Shown: in pieces, positions 29,539 through 38,671 of the stretch
Layout of the letters: every line of letters starts with the position of its first letter
Position numbering within the stretch: position 1 is the stretch's first letter
Source of the DNA: Aeromonadales bacterium
GTDB lineage: Bacteria > Pseudomonadota > Gammaproteobacteria > Enterobacterales > Succinivibrionaceae
Reading direction: 5' to 3'
Assembly: GCA_012519775.1 (NCBI GenBank)
Contig: JAAYPN010000084.1
Span: forward strand, 1-46,050
DNA length: 46,050 nucleotides
Translations under genes and position numbers: made by a program
The notes under the pieces: model-generated
Told to the model about the DNA's origin: nothing
The model's input: the letters and a program-made list of their open reading frames with translations, nothing else
Database searches by the model: none

Positions 29539-31113
29539 TTACCACAGATGCCACCATGGCTTGATTGAGCGTACTGCGCCTATTGAATCTAAACGGTCGC
29601 AGATTTTACCGCAGATAGAAGTGTTATCATCAGGCTCCCCCCAGTGAGTCTTTAAAAGAACCTTAGCAGCTCCTGTTACATGGTCAACAGCGTAAATATG
29701 GAATCTGCCGTTTTTAATGGCCTTTAAGACACTAGGACGTAAAACCAGCTGATTTACACAGGATCTAGGAATAATTACCCCCTGTGTACCTGTAAGTCCG
29801 TGCAGTCTGCAGATTTTAAAGAAACCTTCAATCTTTTCGTTAACGCCGCCTACGGGCTGAACATCACCAAACTGATCAACGGCACCTGTTACTGCAAGAT
29901 CCTGACGAATAGGTAAATCAGAAAGACTTGATATAACAGCACACAAGCCAGTTAATGAAGCACTGTCACCATCAATTTCAGAATAGGACTGCTCAAATAC
30001 AAGACTTGCTGAGATTGGAAGTGGCTGCTCTGAACCAAACTCATTTGATAAAAAGCCGTTGATGATCATCATGGCTTTAGCATGGATATGACCTGCAAGC
30101 TCTGCTTTTCTTTCAATATCAATAACATCACCTTCACCGCCTGCTCTTAGCGTTGCGGTAATTCTTACAGGCTCACCATACTCATATGAGGTACCTGCAG
30201 TTTCAATTACTGATAAACCGTTAATCTGACCTATGGCCTCGCCTTTTGTAGCCACAAAGATCTGATTGTCACGGTGATTTCTAAGCCCTGATTCAGCAAG
30301 GTAGTTAACTCTAAAGTCAGCAGCTCCCATAGCTTTTAGAACATCATATAAGGTAACCTTATCGCCTTTTGCAAATAGGTTAGCCTCCTGAATTAAGCCT
30401 CTTAGTTTTACCTCAGGTAAACCAAGCCAGCGTCTGTCTCCGCTCTGACGGCATGACCATGAGCATAAAAGTGAGATGGCATCCTTTGTAAAAGGCTTTA
30501 CAGGAAGTCTCTTCTCATAGTTAGAGATTAAAGCGCCCATTGTTGATAAAGCGCCCTTTACAGGAAACTCCATAACAATATCTGCTCTTAGGACGTTATC
30601 AAGTGTTGGCCACATCATATTGATAGCAGCACACTCTGATGCGTCACCGCATAAGATAAGTTTTAAATCTTTGTTCTGAGCAAGACAGGCATCAGTAATA
30701 CCAAGCCACTTTGGATGATCCATAAGATGAGTGCATGGCATTACCACGTAGCCTTTAGATGTGAAAACACCTTCAGTCTTATCATCACCAAAGCACTCAA
30801 ATTTGGTTGGAGCATAGGCAATGGTAGGTGTTACATCAGCTATATCCTTTAACAGCTGACAGGCAATATCGATAGTATCTACATTAGAAGAGCCGCATAA
30901 CAGCAGAATCTTCTGAGAGCTATTGCGAACTAGTGCTTTAACTGCGTTACGGGCACGTAACTGCATGTTAGCAAAAGAACGGGCTTTAACATCACTAGAA
31001 TACTCAAATTGTGCTTCATCAAAACAGGTGATCAGATCATTATATTCAAGTTCTAATACAGCATCTTCTGCTTCATGGGCTTCTTTAGTATTCTGTGTAT
31101 ATACGTATTTCAA
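29539..31113 (-). CDS. Lon-family (S16) protease LonH/YcbZ-like, degenerate ATPase part
   Basis: Lon proteolytic domain with Ser (EIDGDSASLTGLCAVISSLSDLPIRQDLAVTGAVDQFGDVQPVGGVNEKIEGFF) and Lys (NEKIE); no canonical Walker A in the N-terminal region (LLLCGSSNVDTID). Confidence 0.85.
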   Translation of the reverse strand: MKYVYTQNTKEAHEAEDAVLELEYNDLITCFDEAQFEYSSDVKARSFANMQLRARNAVKALVRNSSQKILLLCGSSNVDTIDIACQLLKDIADVTPTIAYAPTKFECFGDDKTEGVFTSKGYVVMPCTHLMDHPKWLGITDACLAQNKDLKLILCGDASECAAINMMWPTLDNVLRADIVMEFPVKGALSTMGALISNYEKRLPVKPFTKDAISLLCSWSCRQSGDRRWLGLPEVKLRGLIQEANLFAKGDKVTLYDVLKAMGAADFRVNYLAESGLRNHRDNQIFVATKGEAIGQINGLSVIETAGTSYEYGEPVRITATLRAGGEGDVIDIERKAELAGHIHAKAMMIINGFLSNEFGSEQPLPISASLVFEQSYSEIDGDSASLTGLCAVISSLSDLPIRQDLAVTGAVDQFGDVQPVGGVNEKIEGFFKICRLHGLTGTQGVIIPRSCVNQLVLRPSVLKAIKNGRFHIYAVDHVTGAAKVLLKTHWGEPDDNTSICGKICDRLDSIGAVRSIKPWWHLW

Positions 31114-31139
31114 ATTATTATTTCCGTTTTTATTTTTTC

Positions 31140-34100
31140 TTAATCTATTTCAAAACTATAAATTAAATCAACAGACTCATCAATGGCTGAGACAAACTCA
31201 ACATACAATCTGCGTACAAGTTCATATCTTAGTTTAAATTCATTTACTGAGTTAAAGACACCATAACCGTATGATAATCTTAATCTGTTGGTAATATAAG
31301 TCTGCACCTCAACCTGGGAATCATCGCCATTGCCTGAGGAGCCAATCTGCACGCCCTGCATACCAAAGATTCCGGCTACAGAATTTAAAATACCTGTTGT
31401 AGTACCTAAACCTAGTGACATTAAAAGCTGAGCGCTTGAATTGTCTGAGTTTGATGACTGCATATTCTTTTCAAGACCATGTCCATAGAGAAGATAAGAT
31501 AAGATCTCGTTCTGACTCTTGGCAGGTTTTGAGAATAATGTGATCTGCGGATTTTTAGCAGGTCCCTTTACACGAACACCTGCAACAACATTATCCTCAA
31601 TAGCTGAAGGGTCAATTACCACCTCAGCATCAAGCATAGGATTATCAATGCTGCTCTTGAAGATGGCATCTGCTCTGTTTACAAGGAACTTATGTCCATA
31701 AAGTTCTGCTCTACCCTCATCAAGATAAATCTTTCCTTTGGCTACAATCTTGTTGGAGGTGCTTTCCTTGGTGATTCTGATACCGCCTAAAGCATCTGCC
31801 TTAAGTCCCATGGCATCAACTTTAACCTTATCGCCTAAATTAAGGTTAACATCAAGCTCCATGTCATTGTTTAAAGTTTTTTCTTTGTTTTTTGCAACAA
31901 TGTTACGAAGACTGGCATTGTCATCAACAAAGATTTCATCTGAAGACGGAGCTATGGCACCTGATTCAAGGTTGCTTATCTTAATTAAAGCCTGAGGAAT
32001 TTCAATATCACCCTGAACACTTATATGATCATCAAGCTTTGCTTTAGTATGAACATTAGCAGTAACCTCGCCGTAGCTTAAAAGGAATACTGGAAGCTTT
32101 TCAGCGTCAAAGGTAAGTGCGCCTTTAGCTCCATCTTGCCAGTTTAAAGTACCACGAAGATATGATTTAACGTCATTTAGTGAGAAGACTCCATCTAAAT
32201 CACCTGTAGCACCGTTTGCCTTTACCTTTACATCAAAGTCATTGATTACACCGACATTCAGACGAGGATGAGCACTACCCTTTACACTGATTAAGCCGTT
32301 AAATAAAGGTTTTTCTAGAGAGCCAGAGATATGACCATCTACATTTGCCTCACCATCTAGTGAATTTAGAGCTGTTGATGCGCTTGTAAACAGATTTAAG
32401 TTTAGCTTATCAAGTTTAATATCACCATCTAGCTTTCTTGTAGAGTATGGCTCTAAAACTCTTAAATTTACATTTAAATTGCCATTGTCTCTGAAAAGCT
32501 CCACTTTCGCATCAAGTTTGGCGCTTTTTGCATTCATTGTAGTATCTAAACTTATTGTTTTATATGGAATAAAACAGTCTGATACAAGAATTCTGCCACG
32601 AGTTGCGATTGCTTTTGCCTTAATATTCGGAACATTATTTATGTATTCAATATCAGAATGTACAGAAAGCTCACCGCTTGTCTTGACGTTATCAGGAAGA
32701 TACTTTTCAATTGCCACAAGCTTCAGTTTATCAAGATTAACTCTTGTCTTAATGCCGTTTTCTAATATTGAGGTGTCACTAATAACGATATTGGCATTGC
32801 CATCAGATAAAATCACATCTGAAACCTTACCCTGTTTCTTATCAATGCTGTAATGGATGTTTACAGGCTCTAAAAGAGAAATAGGATCAATAACGTTACT
32901 TACGATAATAAGGTTTGAAACATTAGCATCATATGTCTTTTTGTTTTTATCGTACTCACCTTTAACACTTACATAACTTCCTGATGACGCACCGCATGAT
33001 AATGTAAGTCTGTGAGATGCTACAGTTCCTGAAACATCTAAAGCGCATTTTCTGTAGGCTTTGATGCCCTTTGCCACACGCACAGAATCTGTAATAAAGG
33101 AATTTGCAAAGGTTTCCTTTTCGATATCAACATTTGAATCGATAAGCAGTTTTGAAATTGAAAAGTCGCCTGCAGTAATTCTGTTTGAACGGCCTACCAC
33201 ATTTACACGAGGATTCTTAATATTATTCTTTACGGTAATACGACCATCAAAAGTGCCTTTCACACTCTTTTCAAGTAAAGATATATCATTAAAACCAATG
33301 ATTCCATTTAGGTTTGATGTCTCAGACAGGCTGCCTTTTACAGTTATCTTATTGGTATGAGCCTGATCAAAAGCTAAGAGGTCTAAATCAAAACCGTCTT
33401 TTGTGTCGCCTACAAGAGAGTTTACCTTTAAGGTGGTGGCATTCTGATTTAAATAAAAATCGGCATTGAATTTATTGATCACAAATGCAAGTTTGTCATC
33501 AGCACTGTCATAGGATACGTTAATGTCACTTGAAAGCTTAATAGGACCTTCAAGCATTGGATGTATATCACGAGCCTCCTGAGCGTTTAAATTCACATTA
33601 CCTGCAAAGGTTAAATTATCAGCAAACTCAAAATCACCATCTACTTTTGCATCAAAGTTCTTATTACCTAATTTACCCTTTAAGCAAAAATCATTAAAGT
33701 GTGCGTTATCAGTATCTAAATCTGTATCTACATTAACATTCAGATCTTTAAAACCATATCCGTTAATTCTGGTTTTGAACAGTACCTTGCTCTCATCAAA
33801 TAAGGCTCCCTTATAGGAAAAATCTGTATCTGAAAACACAAGCTTGGTGTTTTTATTCAATCTTGCCTTTATAACATCATTTGTAGTGCTCTTGGCGTTT
33901 TTACTTTTAAGAGTGTCAGTTGGCTCTTTTGAGCTCTTTGCTTTAGCCTTCTCAATCTCTGATTTAACCTTAGACTGCAGTGAGTTTAAGCTATCGAAAA
34001 GGCCAGAAAGCTGAGGGTACTCTTTTACTAGAGCCTTTTCTTTTTCCGTGATGGTTAAATCATGGAAAGGATAGATTATCTCTTTTGATTTTAAATAAAC

Positions 34101-35186
34101 ATTCATTGGCAGTTCATTTGATAATGAATTTAAACGAACACCAAAATCAATCTTCTGAGGATGCAGTACATTTGCATCCATTGATAAGTCAGTAAGATTT
34201 CCTTTTACCTTAATAATACCTTTCAGATCATACAGGCCACCTTCATATTCCTTTTTGTTCTCCTGAGTTTTAGCGCCATAACCTGCCACATCAAAATCAA
34301 GATTATAGTAGTCTATAAAGTCCATGGTGCCTCTAACTGAGACATCACCTAGCGCATGTCTTATATTTATCTTTGGAACAGACAGTAAGGTGCCGCGCCA
34401 GTTGGCATTTATATGAGCGTCAAAATAACCTGTTGAAAAGCCATCCATGTAGTATTTTGCATGGCTTACATCAAGGTTGTTGATATAGGCATTAAGAGGC
34501 AGTTCAATGTCAGTGATTTTTTCAATTGCGCCGTTGCCATTATCAAAGGTCAGGATTTTTGGAAGATTATTTGGCTCTGACTCTGTAGATTCATACTTTA
34601 AATGTACAAGCACACCCTCAGCTTTTCCTGAGGTGATAAAGGCGTTGTCATCAAATGCCTCTAAAGCCATTTGAGCCTTTGGAACTCTTACATCAACAAT
34701 TGATGATAGATAGACAAAATCCTTTACATCAAGATTAGGGATAAAAATATGGGTGATAAAGTCTAGTCTGAATGGAGTATCATCAGATGATGTCTCCTCC
34801 TGAGCAGATTCATTTTCATCTGATGGGGTATCTAAAAGCTCTACTTCAACTTTGTCAGCTGTAAAAGTATCAAAGACAAGTGCGTTTTTAGACAGGCAGT
34901 CCATAATGTTGTAGTGCACATTGAGTTTATCTGCGCGTATGGTTACAACATCTACGAGCTCTACTTTTAATGGAGTATCAAATTTAAAGCCTGTGGCAAT
35001 AGAGCCTTCTTTAATATCAGCTGAGATTTTTATAACATCTGATAAATTTGCATTAACCTTATCAACTACGTATTTTGCACCACCTGTTGTTGCCAGAAGA
35101 TAGTATAAACAGCCTGTCAGAGCACTTATAAATATAATGCCAAGTAAAAGGCCGTACTTAATAAAACTCTTTACACTTTTTTGCAT
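31140..35186 (-). CDS. tamB: Translocation and assembly module subunit TamB
   Basis: Very long beta-rich AsmA-like protein, N-terminal membrane anchor, DUF490-type C-terminus (SQNEILSYLLYGHGL...RLRLSYGYGVFNSVNEFKLRYELVRRLYVE); tamA adjacent. Confidence 0.93.
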   Translation of the reverse strand: MQKSVKSFIKYGLLLGIIFISALTGCLYYLLATTGGAKYVVDKVNANLSDVIKISADIKEGSIATGFKFDTPLKVELVDVVTIRADKLNVHYNIMDCLSKNALVFDTFTADKVEVELLDTPSDENESAQEETSSDDTPFRLDFITHIFIPNLDVKDFVYLSSIVDVRVPKAQMALEAFDDNAFITSGKAEGVLVHLKYESTESEPNNLPKILTFDNGNGAIEKITDIELPLNAYINNLDVSHAKYYMDGFSTGYFDAHINANWRGTLLSVPKINIRHALGDVSVRGTMDFIDYYNLDFDVAGYGAKTQENKKEYEGGLYDLKGIIKVKGNLTDLSMDANVLHPQKIDFGVRLNSLSNELPMNVYLKSKEIIYPFHDLTITEKEKALVKEYPQLSGLFDSLNSLQSKVKSEIEKAKAKSSKEPTDTLKSKNAKSTTNDVIKARLNKNTKLVFSDTDFSYKGALFDESKVLFKTRINGYGFKDLNVNVDTDLDTDNAHFNDFCLKGKLGNKNFDAKVDGDFEFADNLTFAGNVNLNAQEARDIHPMLEGPIKLSSDINVSYDSADDKLAFVINKFNADFYLNQNATTLKVNSLVGDTKDGFDLDLLAFDQAHTNKITVKGSLSETSNLNGIIGFNDISLLEKSVKGTFDGRITVKNNIKNPRVNVVGRSNRITAGDFSISKLLIDSNVDIEKETFANSFITDSVRVAKGIKAYRKCALDVSGTVASHRLTLSCGASSGSYVSVKGEYDKNKKTYDANVSNLIIVSNVIDPISLLEPVNIHYSIDKKQGKVSDVILSDGNANIVISDTSILENGIKTRVNLDKLKLVAIEKYLPDNVKTSGELSVHSDIEYINNVPNIKAKAIATRGRILVSDCFIPYKTISLDTTMNAKSAKLDAKVELFRDNGNLNVNLRVLEPYSTRKLDGDIKLDKLNLNLFTSASTALNSLDGEANVDGHISGSLEKPLFNGLISVKGSAHPRLNVGVINDFDVKVKANGATGDLDGVFSLNDVKSYLRGTLNWQDGAKGALTFDAEKLPVFLLSYGEVTANVHTKAKLDDHISVQGDIEIPQALIKISNLESGAIAPSSDEIFVDDNASLRNIVAKNKEKTLNNDMELDVNLNLGDKVKVDAMGLKADALGGIRITKESTSNKIVAKGKIYLDEGRAELYGHKFLVNRADAIFKSSIDNPMLDAEVVIDPSAIEDNVVAGVRVKGPAKNPQITLFSKPAKSQNEILSYLLYGHGLEKNMQSSNSDNSSAQLLMSLGLGTTTGILNSVAGIFGMQGVQIGSSGNGDDSQVEVQTYITNRLRLSYGYGVFNSVNEFKLRYELVRRLYVEFVSAIDESVDLIYSFEID

Positions 35187-35188
35187 AA

Positions 35189-37006
35189 TTAGAACTCAGG
35201 ACCAAAGGTCAGATGCAGTTTGAATTGACTCTGGTCTCTTTTATTATCAATACCATAGGCAATATCAGCTTTAAAGACACCATACTTTGATAAGTATCTG
35301 TAACCAATACCAGGTCCATACAATACAGAATGATCTTCTCTGTAATTATCCGTACAAATTGCCGAATCAAAAAACATCGCACCACGGGAATCTGAAATTC
35401 CAAGTGGGAAATTATATTCAATAGTTGTAGCAGTAAGGAATCTACCACCTCTTAGGTAACCGTCAATTCTTGGAGATTGAGACTTATAGCTAAAACCACG
35501 TAAACTCTTATCGCCACCTGCAAAATATCTAAGTGAAGGTGGTGCTTTCATGGAATCTGAACCGATTACTGCACCCTGATATAACTTATACAGGATCCTT
35601 GAGTCTGTAGTAGGAGCATAGATTCCGCTGAAAACAAATTCTGTCTGCCAGAAAGTCAAATCAGATACAGGAGCAAAACTTACCTTGTTATCAAAACTTA
35701 CGCTATAGCCTGCTCTTGGGTCAAAGCCTCCTGTGGTGGTACGCTTTGATATTTTAATGCCTGGCATTAGATTGGTTGTTCTTCCCTTTTCACTACCCTG
35801 AGTAAAGTCTTCATACTCTAGCGCAAGATAATAATCCTTACGCCATGTTGAGGTCATGCTGTCTACATAGTGCAATGACAGGTGTGACAAATCAGATAAA
35901 GTGTCATTAAAGTCAGTATGAGTTTGAGCTGCACGGATAAAATAGTAATCAGAGATTGGATTCTTGTGAGGGATCTTATAAACAGCCTGAGCATCCTGCT
36001 TTACTTTAGATACTCTAAAGTAGGAACTAAATGAATGTCCCTTGCTGCTTACCAAAGGTTTATCCCAGGCTAGAATACCGCGAACCTCTTCATCGGTTGA
36101 ATAACCTAAACCGACTCTAAACTGATTCTTGCTCTTTCTAGTAAGTTCGACTTTAACTGGAACCTTTCCATCCTTACGCTCCTCTACTAATGGGTGAACA
36201 TCGACAGAACGGTAGTAATTAGTCTGTGAAAGTGAATTTGAAAAGTTAGTTATAACCTTTGATGAGAAATTCTGATCCTCATGAAAATTAACTAAAGACT
36301 TAGATGGCTTTAATAAAACTTTTGTATCAGCATCTGTAACCATCTGACCGAATTTATAACGGTTACCGGTATCAAGCATCAGCTCGATGTCAGCTACATT
36401 CTGCTCTTTATAAACTAGAATTCTTGCAATCAGGAATTTCGCATCAAAAAAACCAAGCTCAATGGCTCTGTTTAAAAGATCATCTTTTAGCTGCTTGTAA
36501 TTGCCGTGATCTAGTAAATGATAAGATCCGATACCTGATTTTTTTACAATCTCTGAAAATGATTTATAGTAGGCACCCTCACCTACAACATATACATTAG
36601 CCTTACGTATAAAAAGAGGCTTTCCAAGGTCGATTTTTGCAAGAAGCTTTTTATCATCCTTATTCTTTATCTTTGGATAGGTAATTTCAATCTGAGGATG
36701 GTAATAACCAAAAGTATGAACAGCTTTGGTGATATTCTCTTTAATTTCACGATCATATAAACGAGCACGCTTTTTGGAAATTAAAGGGAGGGATTCAAGA
36801 TAGGCATTAACATTATCTAATACTTCAGTTTTATCAATGCCATCTACCTGAATAGAAACCGGATCTTCAACCACATTTTTAACTTTTAATGGTTTGTTGT
36901 CGCTTGAACAGGCTACAAGAGTACAGACACCTGCTAGAAATAGAGCTGTGCAAATTTTATTGAAAAATTTGTCAAAGCAATCTGTCGCTTCCCTTAGTCT
37001 GTACAT
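35189..37006 (-). CDS. tamA: Omp85-family TamA with predicted lipoprotein signal
   Basis: POTRA-like N-terminus, Omp85 barrel (FRVGLGYSTDEEVRG..., RYFAGGDKSLRGFSYKS, GPGIGYRY), terminal F (FGPEF); N-terminus ..CTALFLAGVCTLVACSSDN. Confidence 0.9.
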   Translation of the reverse strand: MYRLREATDCFDKFFNKICTALFLAGVCTLVACSSDNKPLKVKNVVEDPVSIQVDGIDKTEVLDNVNAYLESLPLISKKRARLYDREIKENITKAVHTFGYYHPQIEITYPKIKNKDDKKLLAKIDLGKPLFIRKANVYVVGEGAYYKSFSEIVKKSGIGSYHLLDHGNYKQLKDDLLNRAIELGFFDAKFLIARILVYKEQNVADIELMLDTGNRYKFGQMVTDADTKVLLKPSKSLVNFHEDQNFSSKVITNFSNSLSQTNYYRSVDVHPLVEERKDGKVPVKVELTRKSKNQFRVGLGYSTDEEVRGILAWDKPLVSSKGHSFSSYFRVSKVKQDAQAVYKIPHKNPISDYYFIRAAQTHTDFNDTLSDLSHLSLHYVDSMTSTWRKDYYLALEYEDFTQGSEKGRTTNLMPGIKISKRTTTGGFDPRAGYSVSFDNKVSFAPVSDLTFWQTEFVFSGIYAPTTDSRILYKLYQGAVIGSDSMKAPPSLRYFAGGDKSLRGFSYKSQSPRIDGYLRGGRFLTATTIEYNFPLGISDSRGAMFFDSAICTDNYREDHSVLYGPGIGYRYLSKYGVFKADIAYGIDNKRDQSQFKLHLTFGPEF

Positions 37007-37387
37007 GTTTAAAATTCAAAAACTTCTTTTTAGTTAGGATTATATGTTCATTCTTACACTTAATTGAACATTATACTTAATAGACAGGGATTTTTTGCTA
37101 TTTATTTAGATTAACGAGCGTTTTTATCATATTTTTTTTTACTTTATAATTAAAACATAAGTCTGATTTTAGAAAAAACTCAATCCAATGCACCTAAGCG
37201 CATTAAAATTCACTGCAACAACATATATGTGCACCATAATAATGATACTTGAACTATATATTTTGCTTGTATAAATAAAGTATCACCACACAAGTAGAAT
37301 AGACTTAGCTATGTAAGGTGGAAGATACTAATAATTGCTGATAGAAATTGATTACGAAGGCAAATGTTAAAAGTTTTTTGAACAGAG

Positions 37388-37400
37388 TGCTCTTTAACAA
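37388..37400 (+). promoter_or_regulatory. rrn-type boxA-like element in carAB leader
   Basis: TGCTCTTTAACAA is identical to the E. coli rrn leader boxA as recalled; ~130 nt before carA. Confidence 0.5.
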
Positions 37401-37528
37401 TTTTTTCTTGAAAAAATACAAGATTCGTATAAAATATTACAGACTAAGATCACTAAATCAAAAAATATTCTTTTTGAGCCATTGATCTGCGTCACTTGGT
37501 ATACTCAATATAATTCTTGGGGGTCTTT

Positions 37529-38665
37529 GTGGTCGCATCCGCAATTTTGGCTCTTGCTGACGGTACAGTATTCAAGGGCAAGGCTTTTGGTGCTAAGGCA
37601 ACAACCGTTGGTGAAGTCGTTTTCAACACATCTATGACCGGTTATCAGGAAATACTAACCGATCCTTCATACGCTAGCCAAATCGTTACATTAACTTATC
37701 CTCATATTGGTAATTACGGTACTAACGAAGAAGACGTTGAATCAGTAGACGTTTTTGCAATGGGTTTAGTAATTCGTGATTTATCATTGGTTCCTTCAAA
37801 TTTCAGAAGCACCGCATCATTAAGCGATTTCCTTCAGAAATATAACAAGCCAGGCATCTACGGTATTGATACTCGTATGCTAACTAGAATTCTTCGTGAG
37901 AAGGGTGCTCAGAACGCCTGCTTATCAACCGATCCGGAAATGACCGAAGAAAAGGCAGTTGAACTTGCCCGTCAGTTCCCTGGTTTAAAGGGTATGGATC
38001 TTGCTAAGGTAGTATCAACAAAAGATATCTACACTTGGACCGATGGCACCTGGGAATTAGGCCAGGGCTACGTAAACAAGAGCAGAACAGAATTTAACGT
38101 TGTAGCTTATGATTTCGGTATCAAGCACAACATCCTAAGAATCTTAACCTCAATTGGCTGCAAGGTAACTGTTGTTCCTGCAATGACCCATGCAAGTGAA
38201 GTTATCAAAATGAATCCTGATGGTATCTTCCTATCAAACGGTCCTGGCGATCCTGAGCCATGTACCTATGCTCAGGAAGCTATCAAAGAGTTTATCGAGA
38301 AAAAAATACCTCTATTTGGTATCTGCTTAGGCCATCAGTTACTAAGTTTAGCTTCAGGTGCTAAGACCATGAAGATGAAATGTGGTCACCATGGTGCAAA
38401 CCACCCTGTTCGTGATTTAGCAACAGGTGTTGTATACATCACTTCACAGAACCACGGTTTCTGCGTAGATGAGGCAACTCTTCCAGCTAACTTAAAGGCT
38501 ACCCACAAATCACTGTTTGACGGCACTTTACAAGGCGTTGAACGCACTGATGTTCCAGCATTCAGCTTCCAGGGTCACCCTGAAGCAAGCCCAGGTTCTC
38601 ATGACCCAATGGCTTTATTCAAGCACTTTGTTGAACTAATGCGTACATATCGTCAGAAGGACTAA
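37529..38665 (+). CDS. carA: Carbamoyl-phosphate synthase small subunit
   Basis: [17 protein letters not shown]; glutaminase motif [13 protein letters not shown] track starts at TTG 37517, but the GGGGG run ~7 nt before GTG 37529 favours the latter. Confidence 0.95.
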   Translation: MVASAILALADGTVFKGKAFGAKATTVGEVVFNTSMTGYQEILTDPSYASQIVTLTYPHIGNYGTNEEDVESVDVFAMGLVIRDLSLVPSNFRSTASLSDFLQKYNKPGIYGIDTRMLTRILREKGAQNACLSTDPEMTEEKAVELARQFPGLKGMDLAKVVSTKDIYTWTDGTWELGQGYVNKSRTEFNVVAYDFGIKHNILRILTSIGCKVTVVPAMTHASEVIKMNPDGIFLSNGPGDPEPCTYAQEAIKEFIEKKIPLFGICLGHQLLSLASGAKTMKMKCGHHGANHPVRDLATGVVYITSQNHGFCVDEATLPANLKATHKSLFDGTLQGVERTDVPAFSFQGHPEASPGSHDPMALFKHFVELMRTYRQKD

Positions 38666-38671
38666 TCACAA

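Noticed and set aside
32479-32853. Forward ORFs inside tamB (also 31519, 31738, 33061, 34921)
   Set aside because: Antisense to tamB coding sequence; no independent evidence.
35040-35186. Lipobox-like LTGC at the TamB N-terminus
   Set aside because: The hydrophobic segment continues past the Cys (CLYYLLATTGG), as expected for the TamB membrane anchor rather than a lipoprotein.
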